A DNA stretch of 64,000 nt. It comes from Bacillota bacterium (lineage in GTDB: Bacteria; Bacillota; Clostridia; Acetivibrionales; DTU013). Location of the stretch: positions 62,001 through 126,000 of the forward strand of contig JAEZRE010000006.1 in the NCBI GenBank assembly GCA_023412915.1. The letters are read 5' to 3'. Shown in pieces: positions 49,601 through 58,358 of this stretch (positions are counted from its first letter, which is position 1; every line of letters begins with the position of its first letter). The translations under genes and the position numbers were made by a program. Below the pieces are notes generated by a model, which was not told the origin of the DNA, did not search any database, and worked only from the letters and a program-made list of their open reading frames with translations.

Positions 49601-51659
49601 TGCTTTCCATGATCTGCTGTTCTCCGCTTTCGCTGTTCATGACGGTAAGGCCGAAGGACAGAGGGCTCCAGCTTTGTTCGGTGGTTGTGGGCTGAAGCGT
49701 CAGCTTTGCGGTTCCCGAGCTGTCGCAGGTAAGCTTGCCTTCTACCGGATTCGAGCCGTAAATGTCTCCCGTATAGCTGAGCTTCATGTCGGATACGGGC
49801 GTGCCCTCATAGAAGGCTGAAAGGATGCTGTAATTAATCTCTTCTCCAAGGCTGATGTATTTGCGGTCGGAATCGATTTCGAGCTTATAGACGGGTTTTG
49901 TATAATCCATCACCTCTATATAACGAGTCAGCATCACCTTGTCGCCGACAAGCACGCGCACCTCGTAAGAGCCGGGGTTGAAGCCTGAAATTTTGAGGCT
50001 GCCTGTAAACGTCCCGTTGGGCGATATTTTAACATTCTGCGAAGACAGGACGGAGGCGTCGTTTTCTTCGGAATAGTAGACATAGCGTATCAGCTCCAGC
50101 CTCCCCTCGTTCTCTACGGCGCTGCCGTCCCTTGGCTTCAGTACGCCCCAGATATTGATCGTATCCTCGGGGAGGAACATGTCTTTGTCCAGGTAAAGGT
50201 ACGTCCAATAATTATCTCTCGTATCCGAACCGTTCCTGAAATTATAGTCGTAGTACGGCCGATAGATATTGTTTAGCACACGCGCCACATATGCCGGTCC
50301 GGTCCCGGTGCGGACCAGGAAGAAGGTGCAGTTAGTCTCGTTATCGGGCAGCGGTTCATTTATAACGGCCATACCGCTCCGGTCGGCCTTGACGGGCTTG
50401 CCTCCATCCAGCATGAATTCGGCGCCTTCAAGCGGCTGACCCGTGGTCGAATCGTTGAGCCAGGCAATACTCTGTTGTTCGGTCGTCATGATATAGACCG
50501 ACGTGTTGTTGATCTGGAGCTGCGTGTAATATTTGGAGCCGTCCACTTCCGCGCAGACCAGATAATAGCCCTCGGGCAGCGTCGATGGCAGAACGAGGTA
50601 GGTGTTGCTCCAGTAATTTACATCCTGTTTGTAAACATGGGCTGTCACAGCCGCAGCCTTCTGCAGCCTGCTCTCGTCATAGCTGTCGGTGTTATCCGAA
50701 ACTGCCCAGTATGGTTTGGAAGTCTTCTTTTTCAGGTCGTCGAGGAAGGTTTCATTATCATTATAGCTGTAAAGCTCCAGCTGCACATCGGTATCATACA
50801 GCTTTTCATCCGCGTATATGTTCAATGCGGGGGTTTCACTAGTCGTAAAGCTGTAGACGATATCTGAAAAGGAATAGTAAAGCTTGTTTTTGCCATTGTC
50901 CGGCATCTCGGTCTGGAACCGGAAGGAAAGATCCTCCGCAAGCGTTTCACTGCTGCCTTTGAGGCCTACGCCCTTTTTTAGCGTGACCGTGTATATGGTT
51001 CCCTTCTCGAGCTTTTCAGGAACGAACACCAGAATCTTATCATGCCATTCGAAACGGCCTTTCACTTCGGGTGTAATGCTGAAATTCTGTTCGGCATTTA
51101 CGACATCCTTATGGCTGAAGGTGATCTCAACCCCCGAATTGACGGGAACCTGCGCCGATTGGTTACGAGGGAGCGTGCGGACGACGCTGAAGGATTTTTT
51201 TGTCTGGAAGGACCACGACTGCTTTTTGCCGGTGTTTTTATCATTAAGAATAAAACTGTATATGCTGTTGGAGGTCAGAGGATTTTCAAATTTCACGCGG
51301 TATTCCTTATCGGATACCTTCTTAAGGCTGTAGGCCTGCTCGGGTTCGACCGACAGGGAGGCGGAAAGGGCTTTTTCATCTGGCGTCTTCCCGAATAAAA
51401 GCCTGAAGGAGGAGGTGGGGTTGACGCCGATACTGTCGGAGTCATCTGCCGTAATCTGGATATCCGAATCCAGGAAACTCAGGTTATCGGCGTATACCCC
51501 GGTGTCCGTCATGACCGGCGTGCCGGGCGGATTGGCTCCAGCGCCGCCGAATAGTCCAAGCGCCGCCGCAATTACCGCGGCAGTCGCTAAAACGACTATA
51601 GCGGCAGATATTATCAATACTGGCTTTTTGCTGAAAAATGAAAACAGCTTTTCCTTCAT
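46683..51659 (-). CDS. Bacterial alpha-2-macroglobulin family protein, thioester motif absent
   Basis: The protein has 1658 residues. An N-terminal membrane segment (VLIISAAIVVLATAAVIAAA) anchors it. Bacterial Ig-like domains (~60-270) precede macroglobulin domains with YLYLDKDMFLPEDTINIWGV, NVSVVDEAFFTLSP and LPDNLTSWRITYQAVTEDLK. At the position of the thioester CxEQ of related proteins the sequence reads LYWNWGRRLDQKLA, so no thioester can form. Thioester-less members are thought to work with cell-wall or surface partners. Its operon partner here is a MEMO lipoprotein instead of the PBP1C seen in proteobacteria. Confidence 0.88.
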   Translation of the reverse strand: MKEKLFSFFSKKPVLIISAAIVVLATAAVIAAALGLFGGAGANPPGTPVMTDTGVYADNLSFLDSDIQITADDSDSIGVNPTSSFRLLFGKTPDEKALSASLSVEPEQAYSLKKVSDKEYRVKFENPLTSNSIYSFILNDKNTGKKQSWSFQTKKSFSVVRTLPRNQSAQVPVNSGVEITFSHKDVVNAEQNFSITPEVKGRFEWHDKILVFVPEKLEKGTIYTVTLKKGVGLKGSSETLAEDLSFRFQTEMPDNGKNKLYYSFSDIVYSFTTSETPALNIYADEKLYDTDVQLELYSYNDNETFLDDLKKKTSKPYWAVSDNTDSYDESRLQKAAAVTAHVYKQDVNYWSNTYLVLPSTLPEGYYLVCAEVDGSKYYTQLQINNTSVYIMTTEQQSIAWLNDSTTGQPLEGAEFMLDGGKPVKADRSGMAVINEPLPDNETNCTFFLVRTGTGPAYVARVLNNIYRPYYDYNFRNGSDTRDNYWTYLYLDKDMFLPEDTINIWGVLKPRDGSAVENEGRLELIRYVYYSEENDASVLSSQNVKISPNGTFTGSLKISGFNPGSYEVRVLVGDKVMLTRYIEVMDYTKPVYKLEIDSDRKYISLGEEINYSILSAFYEGTPVSDMKLSYTGDIYGSNPVEGKLTCDSSGTAKLTLQPTTTEQSWSPLSFGLTVMNSESGEQQIMESNYVYVFPRDTMIKIEPKSGKDKCSFNFETNKIDLSRLEEEGVNIYDEKNYKGASVDIPLSAELYERHYESKKTGSYYDFINKVTRDTYEYYEVQSLVQNYSIKTVNGKYSIDFVPDKDKQYVLEVFGSDSEDRIIHETAYAYGWDWYAYDGYGENTYSIGGNDSNRAFRQDDTVSVEVKYKNRQPFTGSSRKYLFVRLQNGILDYKVSGEPVYNFGFDKKFIPNMYVKAVCFDGANVYDAGIREYRYDSSEKSLDISVKADKEYYRPGDTVKLTFDVKDAKGAPCASEVNVSVVDEAFFTLSPQYVDTLSSLYGPSISSGLVADYFSYTPPDSMNSPMAEMGEGGDVYVRKDFKDSALFHSIVTDSSGKAMATFKLPDNLTSWRITYQAVTEDLKAGNGKLNISAKLPFFLDTVFNTNFITGDDPSIQLNAFGTELPENGKVNYELELVRADGTKKSYTASGTAHEPAMLPLGAMGAGEYTLTIKASCGKLQDALERKFKVSDSLLETCRVDYKPLADDTVLTNGAKGLTSLVFYGEDTSLLYDGLQSLYWNWGRRLDQKLAERLGAKLLKNYFGEETYTDEAFDISQYQTDDGGLALLTYDSSNPALSAKLCSLSADGIDSEALAAYFYKLLGNKDTVPEDAAYAYWGLAALKKPVLLDIRSLLASEGLTPEIKLILGNALAEIGDFQGACDIYNEAMKTSTITETMAWINADTRDKSIDLTSLCSLIALRVNAPEKLKLFTYISSNSTSELLVNLEKMVFVTNYIKEASLNNSFSYELEGVKKQVELKNGGCYRLVLTPEKLGNIKFGDVVGRIQVASSYVAPVSEVRATGGNLVSLERVYSAANGTASGDAFVKSDKIKVTITPKFEAAAPDGYYEITDILPAGFRYVRSDFVEDADSHTWYPDEVTGQKVVFGYYYNKNSKFINSRGIITYYAVAVSPGAYTADNAAIRHTDGKITGFTERKHIRITK

Positions 51660-51803
51660 ACGAGACCTCGCATTTCTTATTGGTACTATTTTCTACCTTA
51701 ACATTATATTACTTGTTAAGACGTTATAAAAAGAATTTTGTTTCGCAAAATCAGTTCATTTGTTCTTGTAATATGAAAATGTTTTGGAATAAGGCTCGTG
51801 CGG

Positions 51804-51814
51804 TATGCTAAAAT
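51804..51814 (+). promoter_or_regulatory. Extended -10 promoter of the CCA-enzyme gene
   Basis: TATGCTAAAAT is an extended -10 box, with TTGGAA (51784-51789) as a weak -35. The transcript would begin near 51820, exactly at the hairpin pair described next. Confidence 0.6.
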
Positions 51815-51822
51815 AAGATTGC

Positions 51823-51867
51823 ACCGGCTTGGAAACCGGTAATTCATCAAACCGGTTCGATACCGGG
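51823..51867 (+). promoter_or_regulatory. tRNA-arm-like hairpins in the 5' UTR of the CCA-enzyme gene
   Basis: Hairpin one is ACCGG (51823-51827), loop CTTGGAAA, CCGGT (51836-51840), resembling an anticodon arm. Hairpin two is ACCGG (51851-51855), loop TTCGATA, CCGGG (51863-51867), with the G53-C61 closing pair and T-loop TTCRA of a tRNA T arm. The ribosome site AAGAGGT (51872-51878) follows directly. No acceptor or D arm is present, so it is not a tRNA gene. Confidence 0.5.
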
Positions 51868-51880
51868 ACGTAAGAGGTAT

Positions 51881-53227
51881 ATGATGGTATTTTCCATAGA
51901 ACCGCCGCAGGATGTTTTATATATTTTGAATGTTATGAAGATTAACGGCTTTGAGGCCTATGCGGTCGGAGGCTGTGTCAGGGACGCGGCTCTGGACAGA
52001 GTCCCGAAGGACTGGGATATCGCGGTAAACGCCGCGCCCGCCGAAGTCAAAAAGCTTTTCGACCGTACACTGGATACCGGAATAAAGCATGGTACCGTAA
52101 CGGTCATGCTGGGGCAGGAAGCTTATGAGGTCACCGCCTTCAGGATCGACGGGATTTATGAGGACGGCAGGCATCCGAGCAGCGTCGAGTTTACCGGGAG
52201 CCTCGAGGCTGATCTGCGTCGAAGGGACTTTACGATAAATGCGATGGCCTGGAATCCTGCCAGAGGCCTTGTCGATCCCTTCGGCGGCATGTCCGATTTA
52301 AAAGCGCGGTGCATAAGGGCTGTCGGCGACCCGGATGCGAGATTCCGCGAGGATGCTCTGCGAATGCTTCGGGCAGTGAGATTCGCTGCTCGGTTGGGTT
52401 TTGAGATAGAGGTGGGCACGTTGGAGGGCATGCGCAAAAACAGCGGACTGATACTAAATGTCAGCAGCGAGCGTATCAGGGAGGAGCTGACCGGGATACT
52501 TACCTCTGAGGCTCCGGGTAAATTGATCCTGCTGAGGGATGCCGGAATAATGGGGCTGATACTGCCCGAGGTGGAGGTTTGCTTCAACGTACCGCAGAAC
52601 AACCCTCACCATGTTTATAACGTAGGCGAACATAGCATCAGAGCGGCTGCGGCCGTAGAAAACGACAGCTGCCTGAGGTGGACCATGCTGCTGCATGATA
52701 CGGGTAAAGCGTTGACGCGGACGACGGATGGGGATGGGGTGGACCACTTTTACGGCCATCCCGATAAAAGCGTTGTTATAGCCGAAAATATCCTGAAGAG
52801 GCTGAGGTTCGACAATAAAAGCATCGACAGTATATTGCGCCTCATCAGATTCCATGACAGGGACATTATACCGCAGCCGAAGGCGGTTGCGAAGGCCGTT
52901 AGCGTGATCGGGGGGGATTTGTTCGAGGATCTTCTCAAGGTCAAGCGCGCCGATAAAGCTGCACAGAATCCTGGGGATGTGGACGAAGGCGTCGGATACG
53001 TGGACAGGATAGAAAAAATATACATGGAATTGCTCGAAGGTAACAGCTGTCTCAGGTTGAGTGACCTTGCCGTCAACGGACGGGACCTGATCGGCCTTGG
53101 ATTTAAGGAAGGCCGGGAAATAGGAGAGGCGCTTAACCTTTTATTCGAAAAGGTTATTGAAGACCCATCTTTAAACGATAAAGCGGTATTGATGCGGTTG
53201 GCCGCAGAAACACTTACCAAGCATTAG
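51881..53227 (+). CDS. cca: CCA tRNA nucleotidyltransferase with HD domain
   Basis: The protein has about 448 residues. The polymerase-beta-like head shows AVGGCVRDAALDRVPKDWDI (catalytic DxD), RRDFTINAMAWNP, and EDALRMLRAVRFAARL. An HD domain follows (LRWTMLLHDTGKA). The enzyme adds or repairs the 3' CCA of tRNAs. Two ATG codons (51881, 51884) follow the ribosome site; the second has better spacing. The 5' UTR holds hairpins that resemble tRNA arms. Confidence 0.93.
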   Translation: MMVFSIEPPQDVLYILNVMKINGFEAYAVGGCVRDAALDRVPKDWDIAVNAAPAEVKKLFDRTLDTGIKHGTVTVMLGQEAYEVTAFRIDGIYEDGRHPSSVEFTGSLEADLRRRDFTINAMAWNPARGLVDPFGGMSDLKARCIRAVGDPDARFREDALRMLRAVRFAARLGFEIEVGTLEGMRKNSGLILNVSSERIREELTGILTSEAPGKLILLRDAGIMGLILPEVEVCFNVPQNNPHHVYNVGEHSIRAAAAVENDSCLRWTMLLHDTGKALTRTTDGDGVDHFYGHPDKSVVIAENILKRLRFDNKSIDSILRLIRFHDRDIIPQPKAVAKAVSVIGGDLFEDLLKVKRADKAAQNPGDVDEGVGYVDRIEKIYMELLEGNSCLRLSDLAVNGRDLIGLGFKEGREIGEALNLLFEKVIEDPSLNDKAVLMRLAAETLTKH

Positions 53228-53246
53228 TACCTGAAATTATGACCAG

Positions 53247-53274
53247 TTGACAATTTTGGAGTAAATGGTAAAAT
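53247..53274 (+). promoter_or_regulatory. Promoter of fabI
   Basis: TTGACA (53247-53252) and TAAAAT (53269-53274) are spaced by 16 bases, with TGG before the -10 box. No FapR-type palindrome is evident. Confidence 0.65.
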
Positions 53275-53367
53275 TTAAAACAGATGTTATTATATCAAGG
53301 CTTGAGACTTCGGCCCGGAGCGGATGTAGCGGGGCGGGGCAGGCCGTTCGAAAGGAAGGGTAAGGCA

Positions 53368-54138
53368 ATGGGTGATTTACTCAAGGGCAAAAACATAATC
53401 ATAATGGGAGTAAGAAATAAATGGAGCATCGCATGGGGGATAGCGGAATCGGCTCATAGCGAGGGCGCCAGGCTTATATTCACATATCAGGGGGAGCGGG
53501 AAAAAGGCGACGTCGAAAAGCTCGCGGCTGAATTGGGCGGCGTTTCCGCATACCAGCTGGATGTGACGTCGGACAGCGATATAGATACTTTCTTTGCAGC
53601 AGTAAAGGCTGAATACAAGGTTGTACACGGCCTGGTACACGCCATTGCCTTCGCAAAGAGGGAGGACCTCCAGGACAGCTTTGTCAACACTTCGAGAGAT
53701 GGTTTCCTGTTGGCGCTCAATATCAGCGCGTATTCTCTCGTGGCAGTGAGCAGGAAGGCCGGCGAACTGATGACCGAGGGCGGGAGCATAGTCACTCTGA
53801 CATATATGGGTTCGGAAAAGGTATTCAGCGGCTACAATGTTATGGGAGTCGCCAAAGCCGCTCTTGAAGCAAGCGTGATGTACCTCGCCAATGACCTGGG
53901 GCCTGCGGGAGTGCGTGTAAACGCCATTTCAGCAGGCGCAGTCAAAACACTTTCGGCAAAAGGTGTCAAAGATTTCGGCAATATGCTTGAAACGGCTAAA
54001 ACCAAGGCCCCGCTCCGCAAGAATGTAGAACTCAAGGAACTCGGGGATTCTGCAGTATTCTTACTAAGCGGCATGTCGAATGCGATCACGGGCGAGATCA
54101 TCCATGTTGACTGCGGTATGAACATACTGGGCGTTTGA
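53368..54138 (+). CDS. fabI: Enoyl-[acyl-carrier-protein] reductase FabI
   Basis: The protein has 256 residues. The NADH-binding start is GKNIIIMGVRNKWSIAWGIA, typical of FabI rather than FabK or FabL. The catalytic Tyr and Lys are in GYNVMGVAKAAL, with AISAGAVKTLSAKGV as the flexible loop. It catalyses the last reduction in fatty-acid elongation. The ATG at 53368 follows AAAGGAAGGGTAAGG. The gene stands apart from other fab genes. Confidence 0.93.
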   Translation: MGDLLKGKNIIIMGVRNKWSIAWGIAESAHSEGARLIFTYQGEREKGDVEKLAAELGGVSAYQLDVTSDSDIDTFFAAVKAEYKVVHGLVHAIAFAKREDLQDSFVNTSRDGFLLALNISAYSLVAVSRKAGELMTEGGSIVTLTYMGSEKVFSGYNVMGVAKAALEASVMYLANDLGPAGVRVNAISAGAVKTLSAKGVKDFGNMLETAKTKAPLRKNVELKELGDSAVFLLSGMSNAITGEIIHVDCGMNILGV

Positions 54139-54153
54139 TCGAATTGGAGCGTA

Positions 54154-54194
54154 GAAACAGAGGGACGGAAACAAAAGAACCGTCCCTCTGTTTC
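54154..54194. repeat. Palindromic repeat R2
   Basis: Perfect 15-base arms GAAACAGAGGGACGG (54154-54168) and CCGTCCCTCTGTTTC (54180-54194) surround an 11-base loop. It lies between the convergent fabI and hydrolase genes and probably works as a terminator. Confidence 0.85.
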
Positions 54195-54197
54195 CAC

Positions 54198-55025
54198 CTA
54201 AATTGCCTTATAGAGCATACCTATCCCGGTAGACCTCGATTTCTCAAGCCTGTTTAAATAATCAATAACCAAACGGTTGAATTCGTCAGGCTTTTGGAAG
54301 ATAGTCACATGACCCGAATCTTTAATAACTGAGAACTCGCTGTTTTTATACCTTGTTATTAAAAGTAGCGAATCCTTGAAAAAGCAAAAATCCTTTTCTC
54401 CTGCGATAAATAACGCCGGGATATCCGATTCTCCGATAAAATCGAAATGGTTACCCTCCATGACAAGCCTCCAGCACTTTGAAAATTCATTGTCCGTCAT
54501 CTTCAAAGTCTCCTGTACGAAGAATTTTCTTGATTTTTCATGGACTTTACCCGGCAGCATCAAGTGCCCCATCAATTTAAGATATGTATTTTTAGGGAAT
54601 AACCTGAGAAATATCAGATCGCTGAATCTGTTGAACAGAGAGGAAATCAAAGTGAATTTTGTTACAGGGCTTGCGTATATGGTCGATAAGACGCGGTCCG
54701 GAAACATTTCGCAGAAATACTGCTGTACGATCGTTCCCAGAGACAGGCCCAGAATATGCGCTTTTTCTATCCCCAGGCGATCCATCAGCATCCTGATATG
54801 GTTGGCTGTAATTTCTCCGCTGTATCTTTTGTTATTAGATGCTCCCGACCTGCCATGTCCGACCAGATCAAGATTCAATACTCTGAAATGCTTGCAGAAT
54901 TCCGCCGCCTGATGCTTCCAGCAAACTGTCGAACCGGCAAGGCCATGGATCAGGACGAGCCAGGGATTGCTCTCCGCGCCCGATATCTCATAGTACATTT
55001 CGAAGTCGCCTATCATTGCTTTCAT
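54198..55025 (-). CDS. Alpha/beta-hydrolase
   Basis: The protein has 275 residues. The oxyanion loop is LVLIHGLAGSTVCW, the nucleophile Ser lies in LGLSLGTIVQQ, an acid in IAGEKDF, and the catalytic His in KDSGHVTIF. The cap domain is hydrophobic (LISSLFNRFSDLIFLRLFP). The substrate is unknown; esterases and lipid hydrolases share this pattern. AAAGGAG precedes the ATG. Confidence 0.85.
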   Translation of the reverse strand: MKAMIGDFEMYYEISGAESNPWLVLIHGLAGSTVCWKHQAAEFCKHFRVLNLDLVGHGRSGASNNKRYSGEITANHIRMLMDRLGIEKAHILGLSLGTIVQQYFCEMFPDRVLSTIYASPVTKFTLISSLFNRFSDLIFLRLFPKNTYLKLMGHLMLPGKVHEKSRKFFVQETLKMTDNEFSKCWRLVMEGNHFDFIGESDIPALFIAGEKDFCFFKDSLLLITRYKNSEFSVIKDSGHVTIFQKPDEFNRLVIDYLNRLEKSRSTGIGMLYKAI

Positions 55026-55161
55026 AGAAGTCTCCTTTAAGTAAAAATTTGTAATATATTATAATTATTACAAACTTTCTTCAATTTGACAATAAATAAA
55101 ATAAATTAATATAATTTTACATATTTTCATATATATTTATCTATATTAGCGTGCAAAACTA

Positions 55162-55189
55162 TTGCTCACCAAGAAAATAATGGTATAAT
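55162..55189 (+). promoter_or_regulatory. Promoter of the chemoreceptor gene
   Basis: TTGCTC (55162-55167) and TATAAT (55184-55189, preceded by TGG) are spaced by 16 bases. Confidence 0.6.
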
Positions 55190-55222
55190 TTAGTAAAAAC
55201 AATATTGGGAGGCAAATTCAAG

Positions 55223-56773
55223 ATGATCGACTCAGTACAGGGGCTTTTCAGGAAAAACCTTAAAGAGTACCAGAAGGAAATCAATCTGTTTGTCCTGAAA
55301 GTATGTTTTAACGGTGGTATACTTGGAATACTCTTCTTTTGCGGTATGAAGATCCTGGGCATTCTCGACAGGCTGGAGTGGTCGCATATCGTTGGGTTCA
55401 GTATCATGAGCGTTGTCAACCTGTCGGTGCCGATGCTTTTCTACTTTGTTTTTGTCAAAAGGAACAGGAGCGGGCAATTCGTCAATGTATTCAAGTATAT
55501 CCTGATAACGTGTGCCACCGTTAACTACCTTGCATTGATAACCTACATACCCTACTATGAAATGTGGAGCAGCATATTTCTCGTTTTCTTCCTGAGCTCC
55601 TTTTACCTCGAATTAAATTGTGTTTTATATTCAATCGGGCTCTCAATATTTGCCTGTCTGTTTGCCATACTGACACACAACCCGTATTTCATTCCTCAAA
55701 GCGATGTGTACAGAGAGCTGCTGGTCAGAGGCCTCGGTTTCGGATTCGGGGCGGTGTGCTCGGTCATAACCGCCAGTTTATCAAAAAAGCTGCTGATGAG
55801 GTCATCAAGGAGTGAGCAGCAATCAGGAAAATCGCTCCATGACCTTGAAATAATAATGGATAAAGTGACTGTGATTTCAGGCAAATTGTCTGAAGCAGGC
55901 ATGTCGATATCTGTCCTGGCGAACCAGCAAAATGGGGCATCGGAAGAAATTGCCAACAAGTCTTCGAATGTTCTCGAAGAGGCGACCAATACTGCCAGAA
56001 GCGTCGACGAAAGCGTCAGATTGGTGGATACGCTGGTTAAGGACATCAGATTCAATATGGGAAAAATATCGGAACTCGCAAAATCTTCTAAAAGGCTGCA
56101 GGAAGTGGCCAATGAGGGGAAGGCTTCGGTCAATAGCGCCGTTGATAAGATCGACGGACTGAAGAGCAGCGTTTCAATATCGTCGGAAAGCGCCAGGGAA
56201 CTAAGTCAAAAAGCCGAGCAAATAGACAAGGTTGTATCATATATAAGGCAAATAGGAGATCAAACCAACATGCTCGCTTTGAACGCTTCGATCGAAGCAG
56301 CCAGGGCGGGAGAACACGGAAAGGGCTTTTCAGTCGTAGCAAGCGAGATCAGGAATCTTGCCGAACAAAGCCATGAATCGCTCAAAACGATTTCAAACAC
56401 TCTTGGGGAGATATCGGCCCATAGCCAGAAAGTCGACCAGTTAATGAAAGAAAGCGTTCTAAAAGTAAACGAAGGCGTAGAATTTGTCAGGTTATCAGAT
56501 ACGTGCTACCAAAAAATAATAGATACGCTTGCCGTCATCATGGAACTGCTTACGGAAACAAGCAGGCTTTCCGAAGGACAGCTTACGGAATCTGATTCAT
56601 TGAACAATTTCATTCAGGTTGTCAGTAATTCTGCGCAAAGTACGTCCCAAAGCGTGGAGAGCGTTGCGGCGTCAACAGAGGAAAGCTTTGCGGCAAGCGA
56701 AGAACTGATAAAGACAGCCAATCTGGTAAATAGCCTGGCAAGCGATCTGTTGAGCACTGTCAGGAAGGATTGA
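55223..56773 (+). CDS. Methyl-accepting chemotaxis protein with multi-pass membrane sensor
   Basis: The protein has 516 residues. Five or six membrane segments occupy residues ~20-190 with no large extracellular domain. There is no recognisable HAMP. The signalling domain contains the hairpin tip IGDQTNMLALNASIEAARAG and EHGKGFSVVASEIRNLAEQS. It should sense a membrane-linked or intracellular cue and pass it to CheA. GGGAGG lies 10 bases before the ATG. Confidence 0.92.
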   Translation: MIDSVQGLFRKNLKEYQKEINLFVLKVCFNGGILGILFFCGMKILGILDRLEWSHIVGFSIMSVVNLSVPMLFYFVFVKRNRSGQFVNVFKYILITCATVNYLALITYIPYYEMWSSIFLVFFLSSFYLELNCVLYSIGLSIFACLFAILTHNPYFIPQSDVYRELLVRGLGFGFGAVCSVITASLSKKLLMRSSRSEQQSGKSLHDLEIIMDKVTVISGKLSEAGMSISVLANQQNGASEEIANKSSNVLEEATNTARSVDESVRLVDTLVKDIRFNMGKISELAKSSKRLQEVANEGKASVNSAVDKIDGLKSSVSISSESARELSQKAEQIDKVVSYIRQIGDQTNMLALNASIEAARAGEHGKGFSVVASEIRNLAEQSHESLKTISNTLGEISAHSQKVDQLMKESVLKVNEGVEFVRLSDTCYQKIIDTLAVIMELLTETSRLSEGQLTESDSLNNFIQVVSNSAQSTSQSVESVAASTEESFAASEELIKTANLVNSLASDLLSTVRKD

Positions 56774-56790
56774 CCGAAACGCAAGAGAGC

Positions 56791-56860
56791 GAAACATAGG
56801 GACGGTTCTTTTGTTTCGTTTTTCGAGTAAAACGAAACAAAAGAACCGTCCCTGCGTTTC
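56791..56860. repeat. Palindromic repeat R3, long form
   Basis: Arms of 32 bases (56791-56822 and 56829-56860) differ at only two pairs. They run from GAAACATAGGGACGGTTCTT through TTGTTTCG. The element lies between the convergent chemoreceptor and aminotransferase genes. It is the full-length form of the family with R1, R2 and R4. Confidence 0.9.
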
Positions 56861-56878
56861 ATTAAAAACGTTCTGTTA

Positions 56879-58069
56879 TTACCCCAGTTGCTCGAATACC
56901 TTGCGGAACGCCTCGAGGGTATAATCGAGCTGTGCCTTGGTGTGTGTTGCCGTAAAGCTTGTGCGAATCCTGCAAAGGCCCGGCTTGACTGCGGGAGAAA
57001 CGACAGGATTTACATATACACCCTGCTCGCGCAGCAGCTTTGTGACGACGAGCGTCCTTTCGTTTTCGTAGGTCATTATCGGTACTATAGGCGTTATGTC
57101 GCTGTTCGATTCATATATCGGAATCCCGAGCTTCTTGAATCCCTGTCTCATGTAAGCGGAGATCTCACGAAGCTTCTGTATCCTCTCGGGTTCGGCCTTG
57201 ATTATTTCCAGCGCCTCGATAGCCGCCGCCGCATTTGATGGCGGGATAGAGGCAGAGAATATGAAAGGCCTGGAGTTATGTTTAATATAGTCTATTACAT
57301 CCTGGCTAGCTGCGACGAAGCCTCCGAGACTTGCCAGAGACTTGCTGAAGGTGCTCATGATCAGGTCGACTTCCTTTTCGAGCCCGAAATGCTCTGCGGT
57401 GCCTTTGCCATGCTCGCCCAATACTCCGAAGGAATGCGCATCGTCCACCATTACCCTGGCTCCATACTTTTTAGCCAGCTTTACGATCGCGGGCAGATCC
57501 GCTATATCACCTTCCATACTGAAGATACCGTCAACGACGATGAGCTTTCCATGTTCGTCGTCGATTTTACCCAGAAGTCGCTCGAGATCTTCCATGTTGT
57601 TATGTTCGAATTTTAGTATTTTTGCAAAACTCAAACGGCAGGCGTCAACGATACTGGCGTGGTTTTCGCTGTCACAGAGAATGTAATCGTTTCTGCCGGC
57701 AATAGCCGTTATAATGCCCAGATTTGTTTGGAAGCCCGTGCTGAAGGTTAGGGCTGCGTCCTTGCCGACAAACTCGGCCAGTTTTTTCTCAAGCTCCAGA
57801 TGAAGTGTCAGCGTCCCGTTCAGAAATCTTGAACCGGAACAGCCCGAGCCGAATTTCTCTACGGCTTCGATAGCCGCTTTTTTGACCCTGGGATCGGAGG
57901 TAAGTCCGAGATAGTTGTTTGAACCGACCATTACCGTTTTGATGCCTTCTATCATTACTTCAGTATCCTGCCCAGTTTCGAGAGCGTGGAAATAAGGGTA
58001 GAGACCTGCCGCCAGAACTTCCTTGTAATCCATGTAATTAAAACATTTCTCAAAGATATCCATTGTCAA
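56879..58069 (-). CDS. PLP-dependent alpha-oxoamine synthase, serine palmitoyltransferase-like
   Basis: The protein has 396 residues. AOS-family motifs include GSNNYLGLTSDP, GSGCSGSRFLNGTLTLHLEL, DDAHSFGVLGEHG and the PLP Lys in STFSKSLASLGG. The N-terminal AAGLYPYFHALETGQDTEVM and the core resemble bacterial serine palmitoyltransferases more than KBL or BioF, as far as memory allows. It condenses an acyl-CoA/ACP with an amino acid. The likely start is TTG at 58069 with AAGGAG seven bases upstream; the ATG two codons later is spaced too far. Confidence 0.8.
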   Translation of the reverse strand: MTMDIFEKCFNYMDYKEVLAAGLYPYFHALETGQDTEVMIEGIKTVMVGSNNYLGLTSDPRVKKAAIEAVEKFGSGCSGSRFLNGTLTLHLELEKKLAEFVGKDAALTFSTGFQTNLGIITAIAGRNDYILCDSENHASIVDACRLSFAKILKFEHNNMEDLERLLGKIDDEHGKLIVVDGIFSMEGDIADLPAIVKLAKKYGARVMVDDAHSFGVLGEHGKGTAEHFGLEKEVDLIMSTFSKSLASLGGFVAASQDVIDYIKHNSRPFIFSASIPPSNAAAAIEALEIIKAEPERIQKLREISAYMRQGFKKLGIPIYESNSDITPIVPIMTYENERTLVVTKLLREQGVYVNPVVSPAVKPGLCRIRTSFTATHTKAQLDYTLEAFRKVFEQLG

Positions 58070-58329
58070 ATAATCGCTCCTTCTTTGTCTAATGACGGAA
58101 GAAATAATTCCAGACTGCATCCATTTTACCACATTCTATCAAATAAGTATATATGACGGCGGAAATGTAGCGTTTCCGGTGTGTTGCCCGTTTTTATAAT
58201 TATATTTGCACCCCCTGGGACTATATACATAATTACAGTTTTATTGTGAAAAAGGACCTATCAAAATAGGCCTGTCATACGGGACAAAATAAGTATAACG
58301 GTTGATACCGGGCATACAGTACGACATGG

Positions 58330-58335
58330 TAAAAT
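58330..58335 (+). promoter_or_regulatory. Extended -10 box before the secreted 710-residue protein
   Basis: TAAAAT in ATGGTAAAATCAGG lies 24 bases before the ATG at 58359. The upstream 290-base gap (58070-58358) shows no gene. Confidence 0.45.
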
Positions 58336-58358
58336 CAGGATAGATAAGGAGGCGTTGT

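Noticed and set aside
51784..51880. A tRNA gene before cca
   Set aside because: Only anticodon-like and T-arm-like hairpins are present. The anticodon-like loop has eight bases, and no acceptor or D arm pairs with the flanks.
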